A DNA stretch of 64,000 bases, taken from positions 19,216,288 to 19,280,287 of the forward strand of contig NC_135246.1 of assembly GCF_947623445.1 (NCBI RefSeq), in the 5' to 3' direction. This stretch comes from Clavelina lepadiformis (taxonomy: Eukaryota; Chordata; Ascidiacea; Aplousobranchia; Clavelinidae). Shown here piece by piece: positions 32,601 through 45,046 of the stretch. The notes beneath the pieces are model-generated. The model was given only the letters and a program-made list of their open reading frames with translations. It was not told the origin of the DNA and searched no databases. The position numbers and the translations under genes were made by a program. Every line of letters starts with the position of its first letter. Positions within the stretch are counted from its first letter, which is position 1.

Positions 32601-34060
32601 TGTTCGCTTGTTGTTGCCTCTGTTTCATGTCGTCTCTATTGCGATACACCCTGTCCAGTGGCGATGTAATTTTTGATATGAATCGACTACACTTCGTGGG
32701 AACATTAGCCACTCTGAATTCTATTGGCTTTTGACTGGTACAGTAACATCGAAATTTGATTTTATTTCAATTATTCCTGGAAGTATGCCTTGGTTATGAG
32801 CCTAGTCTCATCAAACGAAACTAGTCCTGTTAGTTACAGCCCATACTGTTACATGATAGGTTGAGTGCAACTGCTGTTCTGTCCGGAAAGGGGCTGACAG
32901 AAGCAGACCTATTTTGTAGCACACCTCCTACAATTTTCTTAGAAATCGAATTTAGCAGCTACGAAAAAGAGCATGTTATGAGAAAGTCGTTTGCCTGTAT
33001 GACGATGTAAGACGTTTTGGGTTTACCTTGTTTTGTTTCGACCCTCGCTCTTTTAGGCGAGTTAAGCTACTGTTTCATCAGCTCATCGCAATCTGCTGCT
33101 TCGTTGTTGTTTATTTTCGCCGCCACTTATAACTGTCGATGTGTAATCTCGCTTATACGCAGGTGCACTTTTTACTCGGGTCGTTTATACAAGAATAGTT
33201 AGTTTGCTTAATTGCACTTGCGTTGCCAATAACATGAGACTGGCCTTGTGATAACAACCTCTCCCTGACTTCCACCTCGCCGTGCAAATGTTCCTGCGAC
33301 GCCCTAGCAACAAGCACGCCTGCGTCACAATCATGCATGGCAACAGCTTTCACCGCCCCGTAGAAACCGACTTCGTTGAGAGCACTTGAGATCAAAGGCT
33401 ACATCCGATGCGGCTACCATGCGACTCTCCCAGTGACGTCACGATCATTTTGCGTGCGCGATGCGTCGTTAGAGCAAGACGCCATTTTATTTTTGCGATG
33501 TCTGCTCTGTCGCATTGGAGACAAATTTTGGATTCATTCGGATTTTTTGACGACTGCTTCCGAATCAAACTGAATTTCTTTGAATTTTTGTATTTTCAAT
33601 TCACATTTGCACTTCCGCTGCCTGGTCTATATCAACAGCTTATGATTGTGTTGTATGATTGATATATTACACTTTCTTGAACTATAAGCGCATATATAAA
33701 CTTGGCTAAAAGAACAGAGTATAACCATACACGTGGCGTAATGAATTTCAAACGCATAGACGTCACGTGAAATCTAAAGTTATCGACAAAAGGACAGTGG
33801 ACGTTCATGTTGCTGTGTAATATCATGTCTATGTATAGGAAGTTCAAGATATACAGTCGATTGGTGGCGCTAATTTTTCTCAGTGGATCTGATCTGCTTT
33901 GCCGTGATTACATCAGGATCATATCTGTTGGTTCGATCTTATTTCATCATTTGCATTCATCAAACGCAGAAGCAGCGACGTGGATTATTACGTCATAATT
34001 GATTTCTTCCAAAACACGTCTTCTGTAAAATCAATGGGATATTATTAGACCTGTACGAGT

Positions 34061-34066
34061 TTTATT
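34061..34066 (-). terminator. poly(A) signal of Prdm1-related gene B
   Basis: AATAAA on the minus strand, 78 bases after the proposed stop at 34146-34144. It supports the spliced final exon. Confidence 0.5.
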
Positions 34067-34143
34067 TTCCTTGAGTGGAACCTAATTCTCGTTACAATCG
34101 TGCTCCTGTTACTCCAGGGATTAATCGCTTTCCTCACCTGGAT

Positions 34144-36363
34144 TTAGAACCATCGCAGGATCTGTGGAATGCTTCCTTGGTGGAACGGATGCGAGGACGC
34201 TGAGTAGGAAGATTTTGTGGAAACCGTCCTCATCGGATTCGACGAGAATTCATTGCTAAATTAAATTTACTCATTAAGAGTGACGTCCATCATATGATTT
34301 TAGACTTGCTTCCATTTGTAACTAAACCTGGTTTTTACCCACCTTGCATGGAGCCTCATGTGGGTCTTAAGGTTGCTCGTTGAGCTAAACCGCTTATGAC
34401 AAACAGCGCACTCGTGCGGTTTCTCCCCAGTGTGGACGAGGTGATGTTTCTGGAGGTGGGCGAGTTGGGTGAATCCTTTACCACAAGTGTCGCATTTGAA
34501 CGGTCGCTCCCCGGTGTGAACTCGCAGATGAACCTGGATGACGATGAGGCCACAATAAAAACTTTTGCCCTTTGAGCTTAAATTAAACTGGATGTGCTGT
34601 TCATAAAACGCGAATACGAATTTCCTGTATGTCTTAGGGATGACTATAAAAGCTTTTGGCGTCAAATTGTCGAGGTTTTTACCTTTAAATTGGAAAGTTG
34701 TCCGAATCTCTTCATGCACACGTTGCACTCGTACACGATCTTTCCATTCTCCTTGCGCAGCGGATAGGGAAGCGATTTGTAGCCGGAGTTGGGACCTCGT
34801 TTGCACCGCGTCGAGCCTGGCGTCGACGATTCGCTGCACGGAGAGATATTTATCAAGTTCAGGTTTATCAGCAGTTTATCAGCTATTTTCGCGTTATCCA
34901 CGCGATTCGTGTACCTGCTAGTTGGGGAGGAAGCGCCTCTGTTTGTCGACTGGGCTGGTCTGGGGAGGTTCTGGTGAGTTTGGAATTGACTCGAGTTGAA
35001 CCTAACAAGTGGGTTGTTGAGCAAGTTGAAAACTCTTTGACCACTTCGCCACGTATCTGCTGATGATGATGATTTTTCGCTCAGAGCCGCGCGTCGTGCC
35101 GAATACGGGAACGGAATTTCTTGATAAACAAAAAAGAGAAAAGAATTATTTGCCGCATTTCACGACTCTCAACTTGTAAAGGTGGTCTTTCAACTCACTT
35201 GGGAAGGTCGAATGAGTGGAAAGGCCCCAGCTAGGAGATTGGAGCCCAACACCCAACCCCGACGTTGGGAGCTGGAATGTCGCGGGATTCGGAGCATTTT
35301 TTCCCGAGGTTTCCATCAACTTCTGGAAGTGGTCGACGTAACTTGATCCCTGGAGTTGAAGTGGAGGACGTTTTCCTGATGCCGATGAAGAGTGGAACAG
35401 AGCGCTATCCCACAACATCTTGTTCATCTGCATGACGTAGTAATCATGCGGGAGCACCGGAACAAAACCGGGGTTGGCAAATGGAGGGACGGGGACCGAT
35501 GATACGGGCTCACGGGCTCCATCATCAGCGGGTTTCGCCGGCTTCACTTCTTGCTTCCCACTTTCCACAGCGGCTTCTACGCTTGAGGTTCTTCTGCTCG
35601 GCTGGGAGCTGGACTTTATTTCATCGCGTTTTTCAGTCGTGGAAAGATTTAAGGCTTCTTCTTGACAATCCGAAGAATCTGATTTAGCCGACAATTCACT
35701 AGAAGGTGGATTAAGTTTGTCATCTGCGCCCATTTTTCTATCTTTACCCACACGTTTGTCCGACTCGACCGGTTTTGTTTGAGAATCGACGTTTTGGCCA
35801 AATGTCTGCGGGGCTTGGGAATGCTCAGATCCGGCCGGCCGAGCATATTTTTTCTGTTCCTCGGCTTGCCTTGCCAAAAAATGCGAGTTCATGGCATAGA
35901 GGAGGTTTTGGTAGTAGACAGGCAGACATGTCGTGTTCTTTTCATCGGTTGCTGTCTCGTTTATATCTCCGGTCGATTTATTTCGCCAAAATTGTTCGAG
36001 AACTCGGTTCCGGGGCAAGTCCTTCCACGTCGACGGAACATGGGTGTTACTTTCATTGGGACTGGGGCTACCACTTCCGTACCCACTATCTGAAGGGGAT
36101 GTGACGTCTTGATCGAGAAGGGACTTCACCGAAAAGTTGCTGCATCGAGACTTGCCCGGAAGCTTTAGGGACGGCAACGAAGCGATCGCGTTTCTTCGCT
36201 TCTCGGGCGACCTATTCGCGAACTCTTGGGTTTTCGTGTCGCGTTTCGCCATAATGTTGCACTTGATGTCGTGAGTTGCTTTTCCGGTCTCCGGTTTCAC
36301 GGTATTAGCTTGACGGGGAGCCGTCCACAGTACGACGGGTCGATCAGCCCTAGCTTGACTCAT
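34144..36363 (-). CDS. Prdm1-r: Prdm1-related zinc-finger repressor B
   Basis: Minus-strand exons 36363-35199, 35119-34915, 34833-34683, 34533-34343 and 34255-34144 close in phase to 607 residues. The N-terminal half has an eh1-like Groucho-binding motif FSVKSLL (77-83) followed by [16 protein letters not shown], and [19 protein letters not shown] further on. The [15 protein letters not shown] block precedes three C2H2 fingers (about 491-570). The last exon, after acceptor taatttag, ends PQILRWF; skipping that splice would give a short tail ending KWKQV. No SET/PR domain. Ciona Prdm1-r.a and Prdm1-r.b (formerly BZ1 and BZ2) are tandem early-embryonic repressors; B and C are the best candidates for this pair, but which is which cannot be told. 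Its finger exon is a mosaic of C-like and A-like sequence. Confidence 0.87.
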
Positions 36364-39300
36364 GCTTCGTGCAGAAGTTTATGCAGCGGTTTATTTTCAG
36401 TTGAGTTTGAATAAGAATTTCTAAAATGAAATATAATTCAGAAATATTTTTTATGTTTTTATTATAATAGTCTATGTTCATATAAGGCTTAGTTCTCCTG
36501 TCCAAACTAAATAGCCAAAAAACACTTCACTTTTCACTAAAATTTTGTTTCAGTTTTCTGTAAATATTACAAAACGTCAATCGAAAAAATGCCTAAACTC
36601 AATAAAATCTGCTGCATTAACAATGACTGAAAATTTACCCAAAATAAAATCAGTCTGTCTCAAATCAAGCTTGTCTCTCTTTTGCTGACAGCTTCGAAAT
36701 TACGCAAATATCTCTGCATTGCATTGTCAGTAATTGCTCTACAACTTAACTTAATTATGATCCCAAGCTAAAGCGACTAACCGCAAAATTCAACTGACAA
36801 CTACAACTGCCAGGGCGTAGGTTCATCTTGTTACAAGTAATTACACATCGATGAGCTTTCTGTGTCGCTTATTCGCTTTTATTGGGCTGTGCGTGTAGAA
36901 GCGACGATCGCTTGTAACCGCTTAATACTTATTCCCACTTAACCCTTTTTCTCACGCAACTCGCTGTTTCCACTTCGCCTTTTTCTCGCAACAGACCTGA
37001 CGACTTAATCATTTTATTAAAATAACTTGAAAGGTTTTGATCGTATACTTTTAAAGCGCGCAATGCAATATTTTTACCCCCTTCGACAATCTACAACCCA
37101 CAGATTTTTACCGCGTAATCATAGTCTGAGCTCTTCCTCATTTATGGGCAAATTTGTTGATTAAAATTGACTTCAACCTGCAACAAGTAATTGTGACGTA
37201 ATAATAAAGTGTTGCTTTTGTCACGTGTAGGGGTAGAGCATCGTGGGGATTAAATTTAGAGAATCCTTTATGAATTTCCACCCCTGCGCTCTGATGCATT
37301 GTTTCGAACGCGTAGGCAGGTGAGCTATGATGGCGCACATTCTTCCTGTTCATAAACCAACTTGCATTATATGACTTACTGGGCTTTTGTGCTTTTAGAT
37401 TTTGTGATTTAAACGCCACATAACCGCCAGCGATCCTATCCACTTCGTTACGTCATAATATGTCAATTGTCTTGTTTATTTGATTTGTTGAAGCCGATTT
37501 GTGCGCCAGGTTAGGATTAGGAGTTTGTCGCGTGAAAGTTAAACAAACAGGGCCGCTTTATCCGGCCTTGTATTTGCAGGTTTGTCTTGAATAATGAAAA
37601 ACAAACAAAAACATTTTTCCTCGTCGCCGGCAATCGGGGACAAGTTGATTGTTGCTTTTTCATAATGTTATCGCTTTTTGCCCGCTCTTAACAAAAGCAA
37701 CACTGATAAGAACTTGCGTTGCGCGGAATTGTTTTTGACTTGTCTCAAAACTCTTCTTTGACGAACGAAGCTTGGAATAAAACGACAACTTCCTCATCAT
37801 TGTCTAGAAAGGGTGGTATCTGCAATTAGCGGATGCGACAATTAATTCACATTTTCAAGTCCGGTGAAGATAATTAACTTAAAATTACACTCGCGCTGTC
37901 TTTCGCTTTCAACAGCCTATGAACGCAAACTACGTCATTCAAGCCTAACCAAAGCGATGGCGTCACACTGACGTCAACTACACTTGTAAGCATTTGATTA
38001 ATTTCACATTCTCAGTTCAGTCGCTGCTGGCCTCAAAGCGCCAAAGCCTTGTTGCGAAAAAACACCAAAGCGTTGGTGCGCTATTTTGATAATGACACAT
38101 TTCGAGCGGGTGCTGCGCTCATAACTTTCTCATAACAATATGGCGGAAACGTACCAGGCTTCGTTCTACTGTTGGTTTGTGACGTCACATTGTTATGCTG
38201 ATACTAATCTTTAGTGAAGATAAATTAGACGACAAGACTGGTTGGGTCTAATGTCTGTATCATAGACTTTGAGCCTCGATCCCCTGAAACATTTCCTATT
38301 CTAAATCCAGTTTCACAACTACTTTGACGGCCGACAGGTGTTGGTTTTGATTTTACATCTGCGCATGTATTCTGTGTCCGTTGTTGGCGAGGAAAGGCCC
38401 CGATTTGTGAAGCGATTAGTTGTCCTATAGAACGTTAATGCGACGAACAAGTGTTTTGACCCATTGTCTAACTTCTATCTCCCGAAGCGGGGCCGATATA
38501 TTCGCACGGGCGAAATACGCATCGTTGCCGACTCTTGCTTGCCGTCGTTTCGTGGAAAACATTTTTGTGAATCATTCGCGGTTCGCTATTATGCCGTCGA
38601 TCAAGCAAATAATGTCTTTTCCTGAGCAGAATCTGTTCTCCGATTCGGCCAGAATGTTCGGCTCGTGTATCGCGCCGAAGAACAATTGAATCCCGATTGT
38701 CAGTTTGTGCGCGTGTTGCCGGTATTATGCCGTTCAGTTTAAAGGTAATTATGCGAAGATAAGACAATATACTTCCTAGGCTGTCAGGTGGCTTAAATAG
38801 ACCTCACCTGATGGGCTGACTGCCTTTAAATATTAAAAGAATCGACTGAATGCAAAATAACAATCGCTTCAGCTTTTTTTTTCAATAAATATCGACTGAG
38901 TCTTTGCCGTTAAAACCATTTAAAATCTTTGTTTGTTTCATTTAAATCAAATTGTGGCTGCTTTGCGCCTTTTCAACCGACTTTACGCGATGGTTAATGT
39001 GATTTCTATGCTTGCATATAGCTATATGACGTAACTGGTACGAGGGCAGCCGGTGAAAGGTCGCCGCTTAATGTCGACAGAATAACTCACTTCCTACATG
39101 ATCACGTGATCCTACCCCGAAACATTTCCATTCATAGGAGACAAGAAATGAAATGTTCGACCCAGTTTTTATGCTTTCGATGAAATCATCAAACAATGAC
39201 GTCATAGCTAATGTTTTCATCTGTGTTTGTGCCTGATTGTTGCAAAATCTCATTTCCTAAAGAAAGCTCCATTTTTTGAGTCGAAGAACATCAGCTTCAC

Positions 39301-42300
39301 ATAATTAGATTTTAAATGACGTAAAATGAGCAACTGGTGAAAACCTAACAATGGGCATTGCTGTAATTTGAGTAAATAACTCTTTGCTGCCACCACATGA
39401 ACGGATTTTATTGAACGAAATCAACCACGAACACGCTCGGGGCAATTTCGAAAATAAAATCATTAAACGTTGAAGTGACCGTGGCTGAAACTGATGGACG
39501 ATGATTTTTTTGAAACGTTTTCGCAAAAATAATCTTTTCCTGCCATCGATTTTACTTCTTGGTAGGTTTTATTGTTCTATTTATACCGGCAGTCAGTAAG
39601 AAAACAGTTTTATTGATTCAAATCAACAACGAACAGGAAAACACGCTTTAGGCAATTTCGAAAATACAATTAAGCATAATTAACCGTGACTAAAAGTAAA
39701 AGTTGGTGTTTTTGTTTGAATTGTTTTCACAGAATTAATCTTGCTCGCTGATAAACGAGTTGTTTCCTGATGGTCGTTATGTTGCCCCATTCATATTCAA
39801 TGTGAATTGATAATAACATTGCGGTGCTGGTACTTTAATTAGCTCAAAGTTCTTTATCAGAGAATGCTTTGTTTTTCCAAGCTTTGTTTCTTTTTCTACG
39901 CCAATGAAGCTGTAAATATTGACTCGAATAAATAAATGTCAGATATTTTGACATTTTGCTCCAGTGAAAGTGACAAAAATACTCGATCTTGTTCAACAAA
40001 CTTCGCTCGTGCAATCTGCAAGTTGTCATCGCTCTCTCGGGCGAAGCCGCTAATGACGTGATTAAGTTCAAGGGTCAAGTTGTTGAGCTTCTAGAATGCA
40101 ACCGACGACTATCACTTACAGGATGACAGGTGCGCGCGATGCGTCCGCGATGGTGAAATCGGGTTTTGCATTTCTGCCGAGCCCGGACGAGCTAATTACT
40201 TCAAGTAGCCCGATACCGAATATCCCGAGCATAGGTTAACAAGCTCGCGGGAAGCACGCCGTATCACCTTCGCTAAGTCGATCGCTCTTGTCACGAAGAT
40301 GTGACCAACTTACAAGTCTTAAAGGGACCTCCCTTACCAGCGCAGAGCGTTGCCAAATCCTAACGTGCGTTTCGTCGTTTATCTGCAGAGGCCTTTCTAC
40401 CTTGACCTCAAGTTGCCGTGGAATCCTCGATGGATGACGTATTAGTTGCTGTAGTGAAAAGTGACCCGCTATGTCAAGTGCTCTGCAAGTCTTGGTAATC
40501 CTAAACCACCAGCGATCGGCGAGTTATGCCCGAAACTTTAAGTGTTATTCTAGGAGAGTTTGGTTTGCAAATTTCGGGCTTCGTCCGTAATTGCCGCTAC
40601 GTTTTATACAAATCAGTTTGTTTTATTTCGGCTCTTCGATGATAAGCGTCTTAATCGTGCTCGCAGCTTGTCAGTTGTCATTAACAGATTTGCTTTTCCG
40701 CTTTGGTACTTTTTTAATTGTGGCGTCACAGCTAAAATTCACTCCATCAATTCAACCGCTCCAATAGGAAGATGCGCTGTCCAATAGGAAACCCTGCAAT
40801 CTGTTGCGTCACAAACGGTGTGGCAGTGGAATCAATCGATATTAATCTGGCATCGAGAACTTCCATCGGCGCGAAATGTTTCCTCAAATTATTTTCCACG
40901 CGAAATCATCCAGGTCGGAAATGTTCGAGTTTCTCGGAACTCGTAAAAACAAACTAAAATTTTCACTTTTCGACCTTCATCGAGGAAGAAAATGAACTTC
41001 GTCGCTGCTTCACATTTCATTGTAGATCTTCCGCATCTTTGCATTTTCCTGGTTGGAGTTTGATGGATTATCTGCGAGTTAGTCGGCCAAATCATCGGCT
41101 GCTTTCAATCAATCATTTTACAAAAGCGACCAAACTGTAACTTATATTACGACAACACTCTGTTTTGTAAATTTGTGCAATTGTAATGAAAGAACACAAG
41201 ATACATTAAGATGCACAATGCAAATTAAATATACCTTATGATTTTCATTAACGCATTAATTGATTTTGTTTGTGACGTATCACAAATTTCCCAGCACAGT
41301 GTAAGAACTGAAACAGGACCGGACTTTGCATTGATTCCCGGTTTTTACGCGGAGCTATTTTTAACACCTGCGGAATTCTCTGGCGGAAATAATACTTTGA
41401 AAAATTCCGGACATTTTTGATAATTGTTTCCGCGGTTTTCCTTCCGCGCTCCCATTCATTGTACCGGTTTGTTTTTTACCCCCGCCCCCTACTTGGCAAA
41501 GCTTCTTCACAGAGAAAAGTCTAAAATTCACTCTTTTCTTGTCCCTGGATGACTTTGCGAGTCTCGTCTTCCAAATCGCGATCAGCCGGTTTAAGAACAT
41601 CCGAATGTCACGTCACACTCGATTTGGTTTGTGACGACATAATTAGATGCAGATTCTTCGTTGTCTGTTTGTGGTCGAGTTTAGCGTTTCACTTCCGACT
41701 CTTTGTCTTGAATTTGACAAGACGCGCATTTGCGTGCAAAGCGCGGTAATTCAATCTCGAAGTCTTAGACCCACGAAGGCGTCCATTGAAGCAGATGACG
41801 ACCCGGGTCGTATTCGAAACCACTTCGTGCTAAATCGCGAAATTTGGGAGATGTTTTCATCCCAAGATTGATGAGATAAAAAAGACGATTTTTGAGGATA
41901 ATTCTCGACCTGAAAACTCCCGCGTCTGCTTTCTTCTTGCACTTCCGCTGTACCAAGTGTTTCAGTGATTATTGCGGAGACTGACGCAGACGTAACTCTT
42001 ACCCAAATCTCTATGGTTGGGATTCTCACGTTTCTATTGGAAGTTTAATTAGAAGGTAACACTTTAGGCAAGCTGAGGAGATTTTTAGCGGAGCTATTTG
42101 ATTTATTGAGACTTGTTTTCCTCGTCGCCTACGTCACGTGCTCGCAGAGATCTTGTTGCTTTCCGTGAAAAGTTGTTTTGTGGGGGACAGGTTCTCCTAC
42201 GGTAATTTAATACACCCTCCCTTCTGCTTGAACAAATCTTTATTATTCCTCCACTTTCCGCTCTGTAATTGCTCGAGTTTTGACTTGTACTGTTGAATCT

Positions 42301-45046
42301 GCTCAATGTGGAGCGGAGAATCGCTCTGTGGTCAAAGTCCGAGTCGCGAACGCCGTGTAGAGAAGTCCCTGGGATACTAAAACTTGTTGAGTTCTTCTAA
42401 TTATCCGATGCGGCGTATTGGAAGTGCAGTGAGATGATTTATAGCCCGGAAATTTCGGTTAAGCTTTAGTTAACAACACATCCCGTTGCTGGAAATGAAA
42501 TATACACTTTAAAATTTTCTTTTTCGGTGATGCGAGGTCTCGGTTGTACATATTGAGCTGGAATTTTCTTGGCATTCGAATAAGTTGTCGCTCATTGTCG
42601 CTGAGAATAAGTTGTCCGTTCTTCTAACGGTGCATTTGCAAACACTTTCCCAATTTTTATTTCTTAAAACATAATCACGCTATTCCACAATACACAGGCT
42701 CTGACGTCACAAAGCGATGGAACACGACGCGAACAGGTGGTCGTTGGTGGCGAGATTGAAAACAGGAAAAGTCAAATGGCGAATAACTTCGATTAATCAC
42801 ACTCTACTTTCGGAAAGAAATGATGTTAGATGCAGATTTACGCGCAATATATGGTGTCATCTTTCATTGGACCGTGTAATTTTTTCAAAAACTTGTCAAG
42901 TTTGATCAAGGCAAAGCGCCATCGACAATTCGCTGTCGAATATTCGCGACTCGGCCGCCCGAATTACATCTAAATTTCCGATTTCATGTGACGTGAAACC
43001 TGTGTAGGGCGGCGGCTCACCTCAAATGGCTTTAACGTGTTCTTTGAACTTGACAATGGGGCTAAGTTTTATTTAATAACACACAGCTGGGTACGCGGTG
43101 GCTCGAAATGTCAATCAAATCAAATCCAAAAGAATTGATTCAACTTCGTCGATTTACGGCGTTGGCAGATCCTGGCGCGTGAGAAATTCGGCTTCGACCT
43201 CAAGTGGGCGAGTGTTTACAGTGACATTTAGGAAACGGAATTCGATCATCCGTAGATTCCCTCCCCCCCCCCCCGACCACTCTCGCTTGCTGTCACGTGG
43301 TGTTATCGCGATTGAAAAGGAGCTGATTTTCTACCAAAATCTTGAAAGGAAGCAAATTTTCTTCACGTTTGTTTCTTTTTTGTTTTGAGTCGCGATTTAT
43401 TTATGACGTCATTGTCTGGTTTTAATCCACAATTTTTTTCAGATTTAGAAAGATTTTTTATTTCGGTTACAAAGTCACAATTATGGAATTATTCTCCGAC
43501 ATATTGCTGACGAGTTTTTGAAACATGACGTCACATCCGGTATCGATTTCACGAGAAGTATCCGTCTCTTCACTCGATTAACATCGTCAGCTCCTTGAAA
43601 CTTTTCGTTGCGCTATTCCTTTGTCGACGTCACAATACTTAATTGTGATGTAGCGTTCATCTTCGCACGCCAACACAAATGACGCATCGATCTTTGCATT
43701 TGTGACGTATTGAATTCTCCTTAAAACATCGTTTCACCAAAAATTTGTTCGACATGATTTACGCGAAACGAATGATTATGATTTAAAAATGAGCATTGTT
43801 ACGTCATAGATGTTTGGTGTTAATTACTTTCCCGCCAATCGTCGACATGGGAACTGCAAGCACTTTCTACACTGCGCAAGGTATGTCACGCTTCACTGAT
43901 TCCTTGATTAGATTTGTTTACCTGATACTCCGGTTACGTCACTAACTAGCTCACACCTGATTGGTTGAAATAAAATAGAAATTATTTCTACATTTTGACA
44001 TTAAAAGATGTTAAAAGACATTTTTATCATTAAAACGACTATGAATCATCTGAAGTAATTTTTCGTTGATTTCGTCACGCTTGAGTTGAACAGGTCTGCG
44101 ACCTGTCACTCAACGCGCCTTCATAGGTGTTATGACAACTTAGGGCTTGAGAGAGAGTTCACATTCTCGCTTTGTCGATTTTGACAACTTTTCAAAAACG
44201 TTTTTTTGGATCTCATCCGTCTCACGTTCCGCTATATTCGATAATAATCGCGATTTTCTTATTTCGCGTTTCTCGCCGAAACTTTCGACGCCGCTGACAG
44301 AGTGAACGTAAACTGCAGATGCGAGAATTTCTTTGATTTTCTGCCGCTCTTTCAAGCCAAAGTCACCCTGACAAGTTCATTTGTATACATCTCGGTCGCA
44401 TCTCCGGCTCACATCAACGAAAGTTGGTCTTTTGGGAGAGTGCCAGCATCGTGCCCCCCACCACCTGCCCGATATCGCGCCCTTGTCGGTGCTGATTCAT
44501 GCTACGTCACAATCTAATTGCGTTATGATGTCATTGTTCAATTTAGCGCAACCTGAAACCTGTAGAAGCAAACTACAACGGCTCATACGTTGGATATAAA
44601 AGATTTCCTCGCGCCAAGCTCAATTTTCTTCTCACTCCTATGAGTGACAGGTCGGTTTGAAATGTTTATATAAATGCGCTCCTGACATATTTCAAAGCAC
44701 GATCGTCTTTCTGGTGGAACTAATCTGCCCGGTTTATTAGGTTTAATTGCGTTTCTGATGTCACAATGCACACCTTCTGATGTCATAATACACGCATAGG
44801 CTCCGAGATGGAATCAAGGGCTTATGTATTTGCATAGGCAGACATAAAACACAGAAATGTGAATTATTCTAAAGCGATTCAGAAAACGCAACTGAATAAA
44901 AATATTAAATCAAACAAAATCTACCATTGGCGCCTATTCTAAAGCTATTGAAGCCAAACCAGTGGCCCAACCACCATGGAACGCCACACTTGCCGATTAA
45001 AATCGTAAGGTGTTTGTGAGGTAATAGAAGGCGGCTTCTGGTTGAT
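36364..45046. other. 8.7-kb spacer between Prdm1-related genes B and C
   Basis: No coding exon recognised. Open frames are short and lack splice partners; a possible 11-codon first exon at 43847-43880 is listed under rejected. The stretch includes the promoter side of B and the 3' flank of C, a GC-richer island at about 40100-40450, a C-run at 43263-43274, and TGACGTCA at 38180, 39197, 43404 and 43526, among others. Likely cis-regulatory DNA. Confidence 0.5.
43263..43274 (+). repeat. poly-C run
   Basis: Twelve consecutive C, a hotspot for length errors. Confidence 0.9.

Larger units (their letters stand above)
28977..34143. other. spacer between Prdm1-related genes A and B
   Basis: About 5.2 kb. 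It probably holds the upstream control region of gene A and the 3' flank of gene B. One frame with polycystin-like character (29345-29626) is listed separately. Other frames, such as 33153-33395 minus and 31491-31751 minus, have no splice or homology support. TGACGTCA octamers occur at 30264, 30581 and 33434. Confidence 0.5.

Noticed and set aside
34698-35063. Long plus-strand frames opposite the Prdm1-related gene B (also 35775-36104 and 45524-45736)
   Set aside because: They are antisense shadows of well-supported exons, with no splice logic of their own.
43847-43880. Possible first exon MGTASTFYTAQ with donor gtatgt, plus strand, between genes B and C
   Set aside because: Only 11 codons and no partner exon was found; short ATG-plus-donor combinations occur by chance.
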